From: Deltaproteobacteria bacterium
GTDB lineage: Bacteria; Desulfobacterota; Desulfomonilia; Desulfomonilales; Desulfomonilaceae
Assembly (NCBI GenBank): GCA_016875095.1
Contig: VGSG01000021.1
Location: forward strand, 1-49,305
Length of the DNA stretch: 49,305 bases
Reading direction: 5' to 3'
The notes below the pieces were generated by a model. The model saw only the letters and a list, made by a program, of their open reading frames with translations. It had not been told where the DNA came from and searched no databases. The position numbers and the translations under genes were made by a program. Of this stretch, positions 17,555 to 27,491 are shown piece by piece (position 1 is the stretch's first letter; each line of letters opens with the position of its first letter).

Positions 17555-18811
17555 TCACGCCTTGATGGCCCGGAGCAAAAGGTTGATCATCTGTTCCGTG
17601 CTCGCGATTGTGGGCTGTTTCTTCGAGAGCATCATGCGCGCGAGCGCCTCATGCTCGAACGCGCCTTGGACGAGATGAAGATAATAGCTGATTTCGAAAT
17701 CCTTTCGGAAATGGCCGCTTTGCCGCCCAGCCTCGACAATGGATCGTATCAGTTTCGTAAAGCGCCGGGTATTCTGGTATTCTTGAGATTCATAAAACTT
17801 GGGATTTCTGTACAGCTCAAGTATTAAAACTCTGGTCTCCGATTCTCGGATCTGAAAATCCAGCGCCCACCGCCTGAGCAAATATAAGAGCTGTTCATAA
17901 GGATTCAACGCGCCCGAGAAGACACGCTCCAACTCGTCAGCCAATTCGATGAACCAGGTGCCCAGCACTGAGAGAAGAAGCTGTTCCTTGCTCTTGAAGT
18001 ATTGATAGATGGAAGCTTCAGCTATGCCTGCTTTTCCGGCTATTTCGGAGATCGTGGCCCCGCCGTAACCCTTCTTGCCGAATACTTCCGAGGCAACTTC
18101 CACGATGGAGCGCCGCCTAAGCTCCCCGCGGGTCGGCTCATCGCCATTCTCACTTCCAGTCGGCTGTTCACGCCTCCATATAGCTGCCTTTACGAGCGAG
18201 CACAGAGCATCCGCGGCCTCATTGGGGTCATAGGGATCGCCGAAGAACAGCCATCGCAACACAATGCTGTCGATCGCGCCGAAAATCATCTCCAGAACGA
18301 GAATAACCTCTACGTCAGGGTCCACTTCCCGGTCTCGTATGCCTTCTCGGATCGCCTCTACCGCGAAGGCGCTGTATTCTCTTATCATTTCATAAGCCGG
18401 GGACTGGTAGAAAGCAGGTAAGGTGCGGAGCTCGCTGAGCAAAATTGACGTGTAGCTCTTATTAACAGAGAGATCTCTGAGCTGATGCCAAAGTAACTTC
18501 CTAATCTTGGGCTCAGCCCCCTTCATTCCTTGAAGATGCTCGGTGATACCTGCCAGAGTCTCCCTCAGATGTCTTTCCGGGACGGTAACGATCAAGTTTT
18601 CTTTTGTTTTGAAATATTGAAAGATGGACGCCTCATGAACCCCGGAATCATGAGAGATATCAGCGATGGCCGTATCGTGAAAACCGCGGGCCGCGAAGAT
18701 GCGCTCCGCGGATTCTATGATAAGCTGGCGCTTCTTATCTGCCGAAGAGCTTCTTCGTTTCGTGGAGGACCCCGTTTTGACAGCGCTTCCGGGCAATCCG
18801 GTATAATCCAT
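17555..18811 (-). CDS. Tandem TetR-family regulator (two complete TetR modules)
   Basis: A 418-residue protein made of two TetR repressors in line. Module 1 spans about 27-212, with the DNA-binding part RIFAARGFHDTAIADISHDS...SIFQYFKTKENL. Module 2 spans about 231-418, with EVFGKKGYGGATISEIAGKA...SIYQYFKSKEQLL. Both end in helical ligand-binding and dimerisation regions. Most TetR proteins have a single module and about 200 residues, so this is a duplication-fusion. CGGGAG precedes the ATG. It is divergent from the bam operon, so it is the leading candidate for its regulator, perhaps sensing an aromatic acyl-CoA; that is inference from position. Confidence 0.9.
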   Translation of the reverse strand: MDYTGLPGSAVKTGSSTKRRSSSADKKRQLIIESAERIFAARGFHDTAIADISHDSGVHEASIFQYFKTKENLIVTVPERHLRETLAGITEHLQGMKGAEPKIRKLLWHQLRDLSVNKSYTSILLSELRTLPAFYQSPAYEMIREYSAFAVEAIREGIRDREVDPDVEVILVLEMIFGAIDSIVLRWLFFGDPYDPNEAADALCSLVKAAIWRREQPTGSENGDEPTRGELRRRSIVEVASEVFGKKGYGGATISEIAGKAGIAEASIYQYFKSKEQLLLSVLGTWFIELADELERVFSGALNPYEQLLYLLRRWALDFQIRESETRVLILELYRNPKFYESQEYQNTRRFTKLIRSIVEAGRQSGHFRKDFEISYYLHLVQGAFEHEALARMMLSKKQPTIASTEQMINLLLRAIKA

Positions 18812-19509
18812 AATATAAGCTCCCGGGACTCGGGTACAATGATCGGCATATTTTCGTCAGAAACCGAGTAACACTCATATGGCGAAGAGTCAAGAACTTT
18901 CTTCTGCGCATGGGGTACATAACGCGCGAGTGTGCTCTTGTACCAGTAATTACTGCTGCTTAGTCGTTCTCCCAATGACCTTGCTTGCGTTTCGCGCTTC
19001 ATCGCGCATGTTTCCGGGACCTTCTCTCGTCTCGGACGGTTATGGATTTGGTTGGCGAACGGGGGAGTGATAACATAGCGAAATCACAAGCTGACACCGT
19101 CATACGTTGGCCCCTATGGACGGGCTCCTCCCCCGCCGGCCAGACCGCGTTGCCCGACCTCCCATGCGCATTGGGCCGAAGCGGAACAAGCGAGAGGAAT
19201 TTCATCCTCCCCATGAGAGGCGCGGCGCCGGATGAAGGCTTCTCGTGGCGCAGCGTGATCTTTGAGCCGCGCTCGCGAAGCGATGTGCGCATGGCTCTGT
19301 CCGTCAGACGCCGGGCCAGCAACGCGGGCCCCGGGATTAAACCGGTCTTGAACGAACGGCAGAGTGGGGAAACAGAGCGTCTACGGTCGCGGTATCCTTG
19401 AGGAACCAGGACCATCACTCGATGGAGCGCCGGTTCTTAGGCCGCTGCGGAAGCTCCGCAGAGTTCATCCGGCTGTGCTTTATTTTTTTTGGAAAAGAGC
19501 AAAAAGGTC
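18812..19509. other. Non-coding stretch upstream of the bam promoter
   Basis: About 700 bp between the TetR gene and the bam promoter. Frames here are open by chance on both strands, with no ribosome site or family-like sequence. Confidence 0.45.
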
Positions 19510-19537
19510 TTGACACGGTTTTTATATAAGTTATATT
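19510..19537 (+). promoter_or_regulatory. Sigma-70-type promoter of the bam operon
   Basis: TTGACA (19510-19515) and TATATT (19532-19537) are 16 bp apart in an AT-rich patch unlike its GC-rich surroundings. Transcription would start near 19545, about 340 nt before bamB. Confidence 0.7.
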
Positions 19538-19557
19538 CATGTCAATGATGTTGCCAA

Positions 19558-19607
19558 GTCTCGGTCAACACACCCCCCGGAGCCGAGACGAAGGTTTAAC
19601 CGGCTCC
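19558..19607 (+). promoter_or_regulatory. Structured leader: two mutually exclusive stem-loops or operator
   Basis: GTCTCGG (19558-19564) pairs with CCGAGAC (19583-19589). GGAGCCG (19579-19585) pairs with CGGCTCC (19601-19607). The two 7-bp stems share 19583-19585, so only one can form at a time. Just downstream of the promoter, the element could also be a TetR operator. Confidence 0.45.
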
Positions 19608-19660
19608 ATCAGACTACTGAGTTCCGGGGCCCCGAGGCCATTCGGCAAAGGCGTGCCGGC

Positions 19661-19888
19661 GTGAGGAAAAAGGATGTTCACCCGGCGAATGATCAGATCC
19701 GTCCCATGAAAGAAGAAGACCTCGATGCCGGCGCCGTAATCAATAGCATGCCCTTCGGAGCCTCTCGAACGGAATATTGTCGTGAAAAGCCCGGTTGGGT
19801 TGCCAAGGGCTTAAGAAATGCCATGTTTTGGGTTACAGGAGCGCGGACGGCCATATTGCCAGGCAAGTGTAAGAGGTTAGGAGCATGA
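19661..19888 (+). CDS. Possible leader ORF overlapping the bamB start
   Basis: A GTG at 19661 opens a 75-codon frame whose TGA stop overlaps the bamB ATG as ATGA (19885-19888), the layout of translational coupling. The product has no recognised motif and no convincing ribosome binding site, so it may simply be a chance frame in the long leader. Confidence 0.25.
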   Translation: MRKKDVHPANDQIRPMKEEDLDAGAVINSMPFGASRTEYCREKPGWVAKGLRNAMFWVTGARTAILPGKCKRLGA

Positions 19889-21891
19889 GGTACGCAGAAA
19901 CAGGGTTCAATTTAGAGGTTGATTTAACCCGAGGAAACATTGAGAGGGTAGAAACGGACCCAAGAGACACCGAGCTTTATCTGGGAGGGCTGGGCACGAA
20001 CGCCAAGATATTATGGGAGAGGGTGCCCCCCGAAGTCGAACCCTTTTCCCCCGAAAATCTCTTAATATTCGGCGCCGGTCTCTTGTGTGGCACACCTGCC
20101 ATCGGTTGCAATCGTACCATCGTTTCCACGATTTCGCCCCAAACATTGCTCATGGCGTTTTCAATGATGGGCGGATTCTGGGCCCCGGAATTGAAGTACG
20201 CAGGCTACGACAAGGTGATCCTTCGCGGCAAGTCCCCCAACCTGGTCTATTTGTGGATAAACAATGACAAGGTGGAGATCCGGGACGCCACTCATTTGAA
20301 GGGCAGAGGCGCTGTTGAAACTGCGGAACTTATTCGACAGGAATTGAAAGAACCGAGAGCCCAGGTGGCTGCTATCGGGCTGGCGGGTGAAAACAGGGTC
20401 TATTTTGCCTCCATCGAACAGGGCAGGTCCAGCGCCAGTAGAGGCGGAATAGGCGCGGTTATGGGAGACAAAGGGGTAAAGGCGATCGTCGTTCGTGGAA
20501 CAAAGGACATTAATGTCGCCCGACCGGCCGAGTTCTTGGCGCTTTGCAACGAAGTGATGAGCTATATAAAATTTCGCAATGAGAATCCCATTCCGGGCGT
20601 TATGCCTATTCTAGCGGGGCTTGGCTCGCCCCAAGAGATGAAGGTCCATGATGAAAAGTGGCACACTGAAAATTTCATGTGGGGAAATTCACGGGTGCGC
20701 CAGAAAGATTTCTGGAATGAAGAGGTCGCAAGGCAATGGGCTGAGACTCTGGATAGTATGCGGACGCGGTTGATCAGTTGCTACAACTGTCCGATGACAT
20801 GCGGGGCGACTATCTCTCCTCCCGGACTTCCGACCTACATGATGAAATGCTTTTCGAAGCTTACTTATACCATGGCGGCCTTTGCAGACCTTGAATTCGG
20901 TTTGGGTATCGCCCAAAGCGCTACGGAGTATGGGGTGGACGGATTCTCAACCCCTCAAGTTATGGCCTTTGCCCTTGAGCTTTACGAAAACGGCATATTA
21001 ACAGACGATGACTTCCCGGGAATGCCGTCAGACAATGAGGGGAGATTTTACTGGTTACTTGACAAAATTGTTCGGCGGGAAGGCATTGGAGACGTTCTAG
21101 CCAATGGCACCTATTGGGCGGCCAGGCAGATTGGCAAGGGCGCGGAGGCCTATGCTCATAACAATATTAAGAAGCATGAACAACTGCCTCTCAAGCTATC
21201 AATGTTGAATCCCATTTATTTCCTCATGTACGCTACCGGCGAGAAGATAAACATCACTCAGATTGAAGGGCAGTTCCCCCAGGCGCCCTGGCCCACGAGA
21301 GAAGAGAGAGAAGAGTTTGTAAAGGATTGGTTCCAAGTTCCCGATGAAAAGTTTAAGCAATATCTCCTGGACTGGGAGCCGCGTGGAGAAAAGTCGATGC
21401 CCTTTTACCCGACCGTTGAAATGTGTTGTGATATCGTCGACTGGCAGGAGAAGATGCACTACATTGATGACGGTCTCGGGATGTGCTCAGGTTTGTCATC
21501 ATTTCCCCTGAAGCCCCCATACCATATGCATAATTACCCGGCGTTTATCTCATCGGGCGCGGGGATTGATATGGATGAAGCCAAATTAACGCAAGCGGCG
21601 AAGAGATACCGGACGTTAGTGAGGGCCATCAATATAAGAAGAGGCATGAGGAGGAAGGACGACAAGCCCCCGGAGAACCATTGGAAGAAGAGATTTCCCG
21701 AACTCGAAAAGGAACTCTTGGATACGTATTACAAATTCAAAGGATGGAACGATCAGGGTATTCCCACCAAGGAATCTCTGCATGAATTAGGTTTGGATTA
21801 CGTGTCCGAAGACTTCGAAAAGAGAGGGATCTATTCGGATAACGATGGCGCTTCCTCCAAAGAGACCTCGCCGGAAACGGAGAAGAACTAA
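19885..21891 (+). CDS. bamB: Class II benzoyl-CoA reductase catalytic subunit BamB (AOR-family tungsten enzyme)
   Basis: Catalytic subunit that reduces the aromatic ring of benzoyl-CoA to cyclohexa-1,5-diene-1-carbonyl-CoA, using tungsten bis-pterin and a [4Fe-4S] cluster. The 668 residues follow the aldehyde:ferredoxin oxidoreductase fold. The N-terminal pterin domain has the YLGGLGTNAKILW and GGFWAPELKYAGYD segments. Cys299, Cys302 and Cys306 (CYNCPMTC) plus Cys534 in DGLGMCSG match the cluster ligands of AOR. AGGAG precedes the ATG. The gene order bamB-C-D-(DUF3795)-E-F-G-H-I supports BamB over a simple aldehyde oxidoreductase, which would not need the Hdr and Nuo partners. The charged C-terminal tail (about 25 residues) looks disordered. 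Confidence 0.85.
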   Translation: MRYAETGFNLEVDLTRGNIERVETDPRDTELYLGGLGTNAKILWERVPPEVEPFSPENLLIFGAGLLCGTPAIGCNRTIVSTISPQTLLMAFSMMGGFWAPELKYAGYDKVILRGKSPNLVYLWINNDKVEIRDATHLKGRGAVETAELIRQELKEPRAQVAAIGLAGENRVYFASIEQGRSSASRGGIGAVMGDKGVKAIVVRGTKDINVARPAEFLALCNEVMSYIKFRNENPIPGVMPILAGLGSPQEMKVHDEKWHTENFMWGNSRVRQKDFWNEEVARQWAETLDSMRTRLISCYNCPMTCGATISPPGLPTYMMKCFSKLTYTMAAFADLEFGLGIAQSATEYGVDGFSTPQVMAFALELYENGILTDDDFPGMPSDNEGRFYWLLDKIVRREGIGDVLANGTYWAARQIGKGAEAYAHNNIKKHEQLPLKLSMLNPIYFLMYATGEKINITQIEGQFPQAPWPTREEREEFVKDWFQVPDEKFKQYLLDWEPRGEKSMPFYPTVEMCCDIVDWQEKMHYIDDGLGMCSGLSSFPLKPPYHMHNYPAFISSGAGIDMDEAKLTQAAKRYRTLVRAINIRRGMRRKDDKPPENHWKKRFPELEKELLDTYYKFKGWNDQGIPTKESLHELGLDYVSEDFEKRGIYSDNDGASSKETSPETEKN

Positions 21892-21911
21892 TTGAAGAGG
21901 TGGTATCGGGC

Positions 21912-22460
21912 ATGGGCGAAAAAAAGAAGAAGATTATCAAGTCCATAAAGATCGATGTGGAAAAATGCAACGGGTGCAGGTCATGTGAGATGATCTGCTC
22001 CGCGTTCCATGCTACGCCGAAATACAGCAGCAATAATCCGGCAAGGTCACGCATTCGGCTGATTCGCGACCCACTGAGAGATATATACCTTCCTGTGTAT
22101 GCCGGTGAGTATGCTCCAGCCGAGTGCATGGGCAGAGACAAATACGTGATTGCCGGGAAAGAATACGAGGAGTGCGGTTTCTGCAGGGCTTCCTGCCCGT
22201 CCAGGGACGTTTTCAAGGAACCCGATTCCGGCCTCCCATTGAAGTGTGACATGTGCGAGGACGACCCGCCCCAGGAAAAGCCCTTGTGTGTTCAGTGGTG
22301 CATTCATGATGCGCTGATCTACGAAGAAAGGGAAGAAGAAGTTGAAGAAGAAGTGAAATTGGAAGACGTGGAGGTCGGACTGGAATCCATGATCGACAAG
22401 TACGGTTTGGAGAAGGTCATGGATACGGTTACGCGGATTTCGGCCTCAAAGAAGAGCTGA
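21912..22460 (+). CDS. bamC: BamC-like ferredoxin subunit of benzoyl-CoA reductase
   Basis: A 182-residue iron-sulfur protein that, in the characterised BamBC core, carries electrons to BamB. Cys groups are CNGCRSCEMIC (CxxCxxCxxxC), CGFCRASC, and CDMCEDDPPQEKPLCVQWC, enough for about three [4Fe-4S] clusters. The last 45 residues are acidic and helical (EEREEEVEEEVKLEDV). The ATG at 21912 was preferred to the GTG at 21900, since GAAGAGG lies at better distance. It starts about 20 bp after bamB, so translation is probably coupled. Confidence 0.82.
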   Translation: MGEKKKKIIKSIKIDVEKCNGCRSCEMICSAFHATPKYSSNNPARSRIRLIRDPLRDIYLPVYAGEYAPAECMGRDKYVIAGKEYEECGFCRASCPSRDVFKEPDSGLPLKCDMCEDDPPQEKPLCVQWCIHDALIYEEREEEVEEEVKLEDVEVGLESMIDKYGLEKVMDTVTRISASKKS

Positions 22461-22492
22461 AACGTTCGGTCGAAAGAAGAGGGAAGAACACG

Positions 22493-23644
22493 GTGGAAAC
22501 TGTAACCCCTTATAAAGAGATCATCGATGTCATCAAAGCCAGCGGCGGAGAAGCATTCAAGAGGTGCTTCCAATGCGGACTATGCGATACTGTTTGCCCG
22601 TGGAACAGAGTCAGGGCTTTCAGCATGCGCAAGCTGGTCCGAGAGGCGACGTTTGGTTTGACGGAAATCGAAAGTGAAGATATCTGGCGCTGTACGACCT
22701 GCGGACGATGTCCCCAGCAATGCCCCCGGGACGTAAGACAGATAGAATCCGGCGTCTCCTTGCGCAGGATTGCCAATGAATATGGGGTGTTTCCCGCTCC
22801 TGTCAAGACTGTCCGCACCATAAACGCAGGCCTGGTCGGTCAAGGAAACCCTTTCGGTGAAGATCGCGAAAAGAGAGCTGCTTGGGCCGAAGGCCTTTCC
22901 GTGAAACCGTTCACCGAAGGAATGGACATTCTTTATTTTCCCGGTTGTTATCTTAGCTATGACCCCAGGCTGAAAAAGGTGGCTCGAGCCACAGCCAACA
23001 TTCTCAACGCGGCGGAAGTCGACTTCGGCATACTCGGCCCCAAGGAGAATTGCTGCGGAGAAAGCATCCGTAAGACGGGCGATGAGGAATTATTCAAGCG
23101 CCTGGCCAAAGAAAACATCAAAACCTTCATCGATAACGGGGTCAAGAAAATCCTCGTCTCTTCACCTCATTGTTACCATACCTTCACGAACGAGTATCCC
23201 GAATTTAGGGTGAACTTTGAAGTAGTTCATATCTCGCAATATTTGTGCGAGTTAGTGAACGCGGGAAGGCTTCAGGTCAAAAAGGATTATGGAAAGAAAG
23301 TAACGTATCACGACCCTTGTTACCTGGGTCGACATAACGGAATATATGACGAGCCGCGGGAGGTTCTAGAGAAGATCCCGGGCTTAGAGCTGAATGAGAT
23401 GCTTGAGTCCCGCTCGGATAGCCTCTGCTGTGGAGGGGGAGGCGGCAGAGTTTGGATGGAGACCCAAAAGGGTGAGAGGTTCTGCGATCTCAGGATAGAA
23501 CAGGCTCTTGGGCTTGGCGCCGAAGTGCTGGCTACTTCCTGCCCCTATTGCATTACCATGCTTGAGGACAGCAGAGTAACCATGGATCTTGCGGAAAAGA
23601 TCGAGGTGAAGGACCTCACGGAGATCATCCAGGAATCGATTTAG
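22493..23644 (+). CDS. bamD: BamD-like HdrD-type subunit
   Basis: A 383-residue fusion of two [4Fe-4S] ferredoxin motifs and two CCG domains, as in heterodisulfide reductase HdrD. Cys25, 28, 31 and 35, then Cys67, 70, 73 and 77, are ferredoxin ligands. PGCYLSYDPR, NCCGESIRKTGDEE, CYLGRHNGIYDEPRE and LCCGGGGGRVW are the CCG-domain motifs that bind the unusual [4Fe-4S] cluster in Hdr. In the Bam complex this subunit is thought to pass electrons between the Hdr-like part and the core. It starts at GTG 22493 after GAGGGA, 32 bp beyond bamC. Confidence 0.85.
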   Translation: METVTPYKEIIDVIKASGGEAFKRCFQCGLCDTVCPWNRVRAFSMRKLVREATFGLTEIESEDIWRCTTCGRCPQQCPRDVRQIESGVSLRRIANEYGVFPAPVKTVRTINAGLVGQGNPFGEDREKRAAWAEGLSVKPFTEGMDILYFPGCYLSYDPRLKKVARATANILNAAEVDFGILGPKENCCGESIRKTGDEELFKRLAKENIKTFIDNGVKKILVSSPHCYHTFTNEYPEFRVNFEVVHISQYLCELVNAGRLQVKKDYGKKVTYHDPCYLGRHNGIYDEPREVLEKIPGLELNEMLESRSDSLCCGGGGGRVWMETQKGERFCDLRIEQALGLGAEVLATSCPYCITMLEDSRVTMDLAEKIEVKDLTEIIQESI

Positions 23645-23660
23645 GGGACAAGGGATCCCT

Positions 23661-24203
23661 ATGTTGCGCCTGTCAAAATACGACATCGATCCGTCGGAAG
23701 AGGCGAAAGCCATGGCGATAAATCCCGATTTCCTTGCTCCTTGCAGTCTTTATTGCGGCGTCTGCGCCATTTACATTGCACACCGCGACAACAACATTAA
23801 ACTGAAGGAGCGGCTGATAAGTCTCTACAAAGGCGGAACTCCCGGCAAGGGCACGCTTCCTAATAGTGAAAATCTCGCCATAGAAGATATTAAGTGCCGC
23901 GGCTGCTTATCGGATGAACGGTTTATGCATTGTCGCCAGTGCGAGATCAGGAACTGCACAAGGGAGAAAGGATTCGCCGGGTGTCATGAATGCAATGACT
24001 TTCCTTGTCACTACATTGACGATTTTTCCATGGCGGTAGGTAAGAAGGTTATCCTTCGAGCCGTCCCATATCGACGACAGTTCGGCGCCGAGAAATGGAT
24101 TCGAGACGAAGAGGCCCGTTATATATGTCCCGAATGCGGCAACAAAGTTTTTCGTGGCGCGATGAAATGTAATCAATGCAAGACGCAACTGGATCTGGAC
24201 TAA
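23661..24203 (+). CDS. DUF3795-type Cys-rich protein inserted in the bam operon
   Basis: A 180-residue protein with a Cys-rich N-terminal region (LAPCSLYCGVCAIYIAHRDN, KCRGC, HCRQCEIRNC, GCHECNDFPC) that looks like DUF3795. It ends in a zinc-ribbon-like module (YICPECGNKVFRGAMKCNQCKTQ). DUF3795 proteins have no assigned biochemical role. It sits 17 bp after bamD and 97 bp before bamE on the same strand, so it is part of the transcription unit, although it is not one of the eight standard bam subunits. The 15 or so Cys could hold metal or Fe-S clusters. GGGGACAAGGG precedes the ATG. Confidence 0.8.
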   Translation: MLRLSKYDIDPSEEAKAMAINPDFLAPCSLYCGVCAIYIAHRDNNIKLKERLISLYKGGTPGKGTLPNSENLAIEDIKCRGCLSDERFMHCRQCEIRNCTREKGFAGCHECNDFPCHYIDDFSMAVGKKVILRAVPYRRQFGAEKWIRDEEARYICPECGNKVFRGAMKCNQCKTQLDLD

Positions 24204-24300
24204 CCTATTTCACTTACGTGCGGATAACAACGCTGTAGTTCGGATTGTTTCCAGCTTTGCTTGGGGCGACCGTGCATGCAGGCCGATGAGGTGATAGAAA

Positions 24301-27300
24301 ATGGCAGAAGTCTTGATGCTCAATGAGGAAAGCCGGCAACTCCGCGGAACCCTTACAGACGCCGATCTTGGAGACGTCTTGGTTGTGGGTGGAGGGATCA
24401 GCGGCATACAGGCCTCGCTTGATCTGGCCACCGCCGGATTCAAGGTCTACCTGGTCGAAAAAGCGCCAAGCATTGGCGGCCATATGGCGCAGTTGGACAA
24501 GACCTTCCCCACCAACGACTGTTCCATGTGAATACTCGCTCCCAAGCTGGTCGAGGTCGGCCGGCATCCCAATATAGAGGTCCTCACCTATACGGAAGTA
24601 GACCGTGTGGAGGGGGAGGTAGGAGATTTTCACGTAACCCTGACTAGGAAGCCCCGATACGTTCTTGAGAACAAATGCACGGGTTGCACTACTTGTGTAG
24701 AATATTGTCCCGCCAAATATCCCGACCAGTATAATCAGGACATATCTAAGAACAAGGCGGTCCATATATACTTCGCCCAGGCAATTCCCCTTATTACGTA
24801 TATTGATGAGAGCTGTCTTTACCTCAAGGAGAATAAATGCCGCATATGCGAAGCAGTGTGCAAGAATAACGCAATAGATTTGAAACAAACGGCGGAGAAA
24901 AGGGAAATACAGGTAGGCGCGATCCTTCTTTCCGCCGGCCTTGAGCCCTTTGATCCAAAGGTGAAGAAGGAATATCATTACGAGGAGTTTGCGAACGTCG
25001 TGACCAGCATGGACTATGAGCGCCTGTTATCCTCAACGGGTCCGTACCAAGGGGAGATACTGCGTGCTTCCGACCAAAAGCATCCCCGTAAGATAGCGTG
25101 GATTCAATGCATCGGTTCGAGACGGGTTACACCCGGCGAAAACAGCTATTGTTCAGCCGTATGCTGCACGTATGCGCAGAAACAGGCGATTGTAACCAAA
25201 GATCATGACGCCGCAGCCGAGTGCGTAATATTTCATAACGATGTCCGTTCATATGGGAAAGACTTTGAGCGATACTTTGAGCGGACGGAGAAACTTCCCG
25301 GGGTTCGATTTATCAGAAGCTACGCATCAATAGTGAGGGAAGATACCGAAACCAAGAACGTCACCGTGCGATATTCTACAAACGAAGACGGTGTAAAGGA
25401 AGAAGAGTTCGACATGGTGGTGTTGTCCGTCGGATTGAATCCTCCTGTTGATATGAAGTCTATTGCCGATAAATTCGGCATAGAGCTCAATCCTCACCAA
25501 TTTTGCAGGGTCGACGCCGTCAATCCAATGGCTACGAGCAGGCCGGGGATTTTTGTAAGCGGGGGCTTCCAGGGCCCGCTAGATATCCCCGAGTCGGTCT
25601 TCAGCGCCAGTGGGGCTGGATCCCAAATCGGAGAGCTCCTTGATTACAGACGAGGGAATCTTGCCAAAGAAAGGATATATCCGCCGGAAAGGGATGTGTC
25701 CCAGGAAGAGCCAAGGATAGGAGTATTTGTATGTCATTGCGGGGCCAATATCGGAAGGATAGTGAATGTTCCTGAAACGGTCGAATACTGCAAAACTCTC
25801 CCGAACGTTGTCTATGCTCAAGAGCAACTGTTTTCATGCGCCACGAACTCCGCCAAAGGCATAACGGATGTAACGAAAGAAAAAGGGCTCAATCGAGTAA
25901 TTGTCGCCGCATGCAGTCCCAGGACCCTCGAACCGCTTTTCCGGGATACACTTCGGGAGGCGGGAATTAATCAATACTACTTTGAAATGGCTAACATCAG
26001 GGAGCACAACTCCTGGGTCCACTCGAAAGAAAAGGACGAGGCCACGCAGAAGGCAAAGGATATCATCCGGATGTCGGTAGCGCGAGCCGGTCGGTTGGAG
26101 CCGTTACGAGAATTTGACCTGCCGGTCAACAAGGCCGCGCTGGTGATCGGTGGAGGCATTGCCGGCATGAATTGCGCGCTTTCCATAGCCAACCAAGAAC
26201 ATGAAGTTCACCTGGTGGAAAAGAATGCGGAGCTGGGGGGAATGGCGCGAAAGATTCATTCCACGCTGGACGGGCTTGATGTTCAGGAGTACTTGCGCGA
26301 TCTCATAGCAAAGGTATATCGACATCCCTTGATACATGTCTATCACGGCGCGACGATCACGGGCGCCACAGGTTATGTGGGCAATTTCGAGACCTCAGTG
26401 AAGTATGAAAACGGATACGCCAAGATAAAACACGGCGCAGCGGTTCTTGCCATAGGCGCGGATCTTCATAGACCCGTGGAATACCTTTATGGAGAGGATG
26501 AGAGGGTATTGACCCACCTTGAGCTGGAGGAGCGGATCGCCCAAGGAGACGAAAGGGTAATTAACGCAAAAAGTCTTGTGATGATACAATGCGTGGGCTG
26601 CAGAAATGAAGAGAGGAATTACTGCAGCCGGTTGTGTTGCAGCGAGTCTGTGAAGAACGCGTTGAAACTGAAAGAGATAAATCCCCAGATGGACATCTAC
26701 GTCCTCTTTCGAGATATGAGAACCTATGGGTTCAACGAGGATTACTACCGCGAGGCTTCTAACAAGGACATAAAGTTCATCCGTTATGAGCCGCAGGATA
26801 AGCCACATGTGGCGCCCGGTCAATCTGAAGACGGCCGGTCCGTGCTGAAGGTCACGGCGGCCGATTATATCTTAGGGAAAAAGCTTGAATTGGACGCCGA
26901 CATAATTGCGCTGGCCGCGGCTGTTGTTCCGGCTACAGCGACCAAGGAAATGGCGGGACTATTCAAGGTAACATTGAACCCCGACGGCTTCTTCAAAGAA
27001 GCCCATGTGAAATTGCGGCCCGTTGAGTTTGCCACGGAAGGGGTATATGTGTGCGGGTTGGCTCACTATCCCAAGTTCATACAGGAAACGATCAACCAAG
27101 CTTATGGAGCTGCGGGCCGGACCTTAACGCTTCTCTCACATGATATAGTTGTAGCCTCCGGCTCTGTTTGCACCGTGAATGAGGATAAATGCGTTTCGTG
27201 CGGAGCATGTATAACGGTGTGCAACTATGGCGCCATAGAGTTTGTGGAAACACCCCGCGGCCGAAAGGCCAGGGTCAATCCTGTCCTCTGTAAAGGAGAC

Positions 27301-27441
27301 GGTGTCTGCAACACGGTGTGCGCCACGTCTGCCATCGTGCTGAAGCACTTCACCGACGAAGAGCTATTGAGCGCAATCGACGCGGCGTTTCCGAAGGAAG
27401 AGGTCGTGCAGCGAATGGACGTTGCGGTTGGAGACGTGTAG
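24301..27441 (+). CDS. bamE: BamE: HdrA-like selenocysteine flavoprotein
   Basis: A 1046-residue protein if the TGA at 24529-24531 is read as selenocysteine 77 ([15 protein letters not shown]; HdrA has Cys there). Order of domains: FAD site GGGISG at 30-35; U77; ferredoxin Cys126/129/132/136 and a second Cys set 172/180/183/187; an HdrA-type FAD region; a second HdrA-like module with [14 protein letters not shown] near 613 and a CVGC pair; and two C-terminal ferredoxin motifs ([11 protein letters not shown], then [11 protein letters not shown]). HdrA flavins are sites of electron bifurcation in methanogens, and a similar role is proposed for BamE. GAGGTGA precedes the ATG. A hairpin follows the TGA. 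Confidence 0.88.
24546..24565 (+). promoter_or_regulatory. Bacterial SECIS hairpin of bamE
   Basis: GCTGGTC (24546-24552) pairs with GGCCGGC (24559-24565) over 7 bp, two of them G-U, around the 6-nt loop GAGGTC. It begins 14 nt after the TGA. GGU in the loop resembles the SelB-binding site of E. coli fdhF. The matching stretch of the Cys-type HdrA at 49205 has lost this pairing. Confidence 0.78.
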
Positions 27442-27491
27442 AAACATCGGAACGAGTAAACCTTGGATTACCAAGCACGAGGTGAGAAGAT

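Noticed and set aside
18777-18807. TTGACA and TATAAT on the plus strand at the start of the TetR gene
   Set aside because: Both boxes are perfect, but the spacing is 19 bp and they lie in coding sequence about 1 kb from bamB; a better promoter is at 19510.
18999-19418. 140-codon frames on both strands before the bam promoter
   Set aside because: They overlap each other, are rich in Arg, Pro and Ser, and have no start signals.
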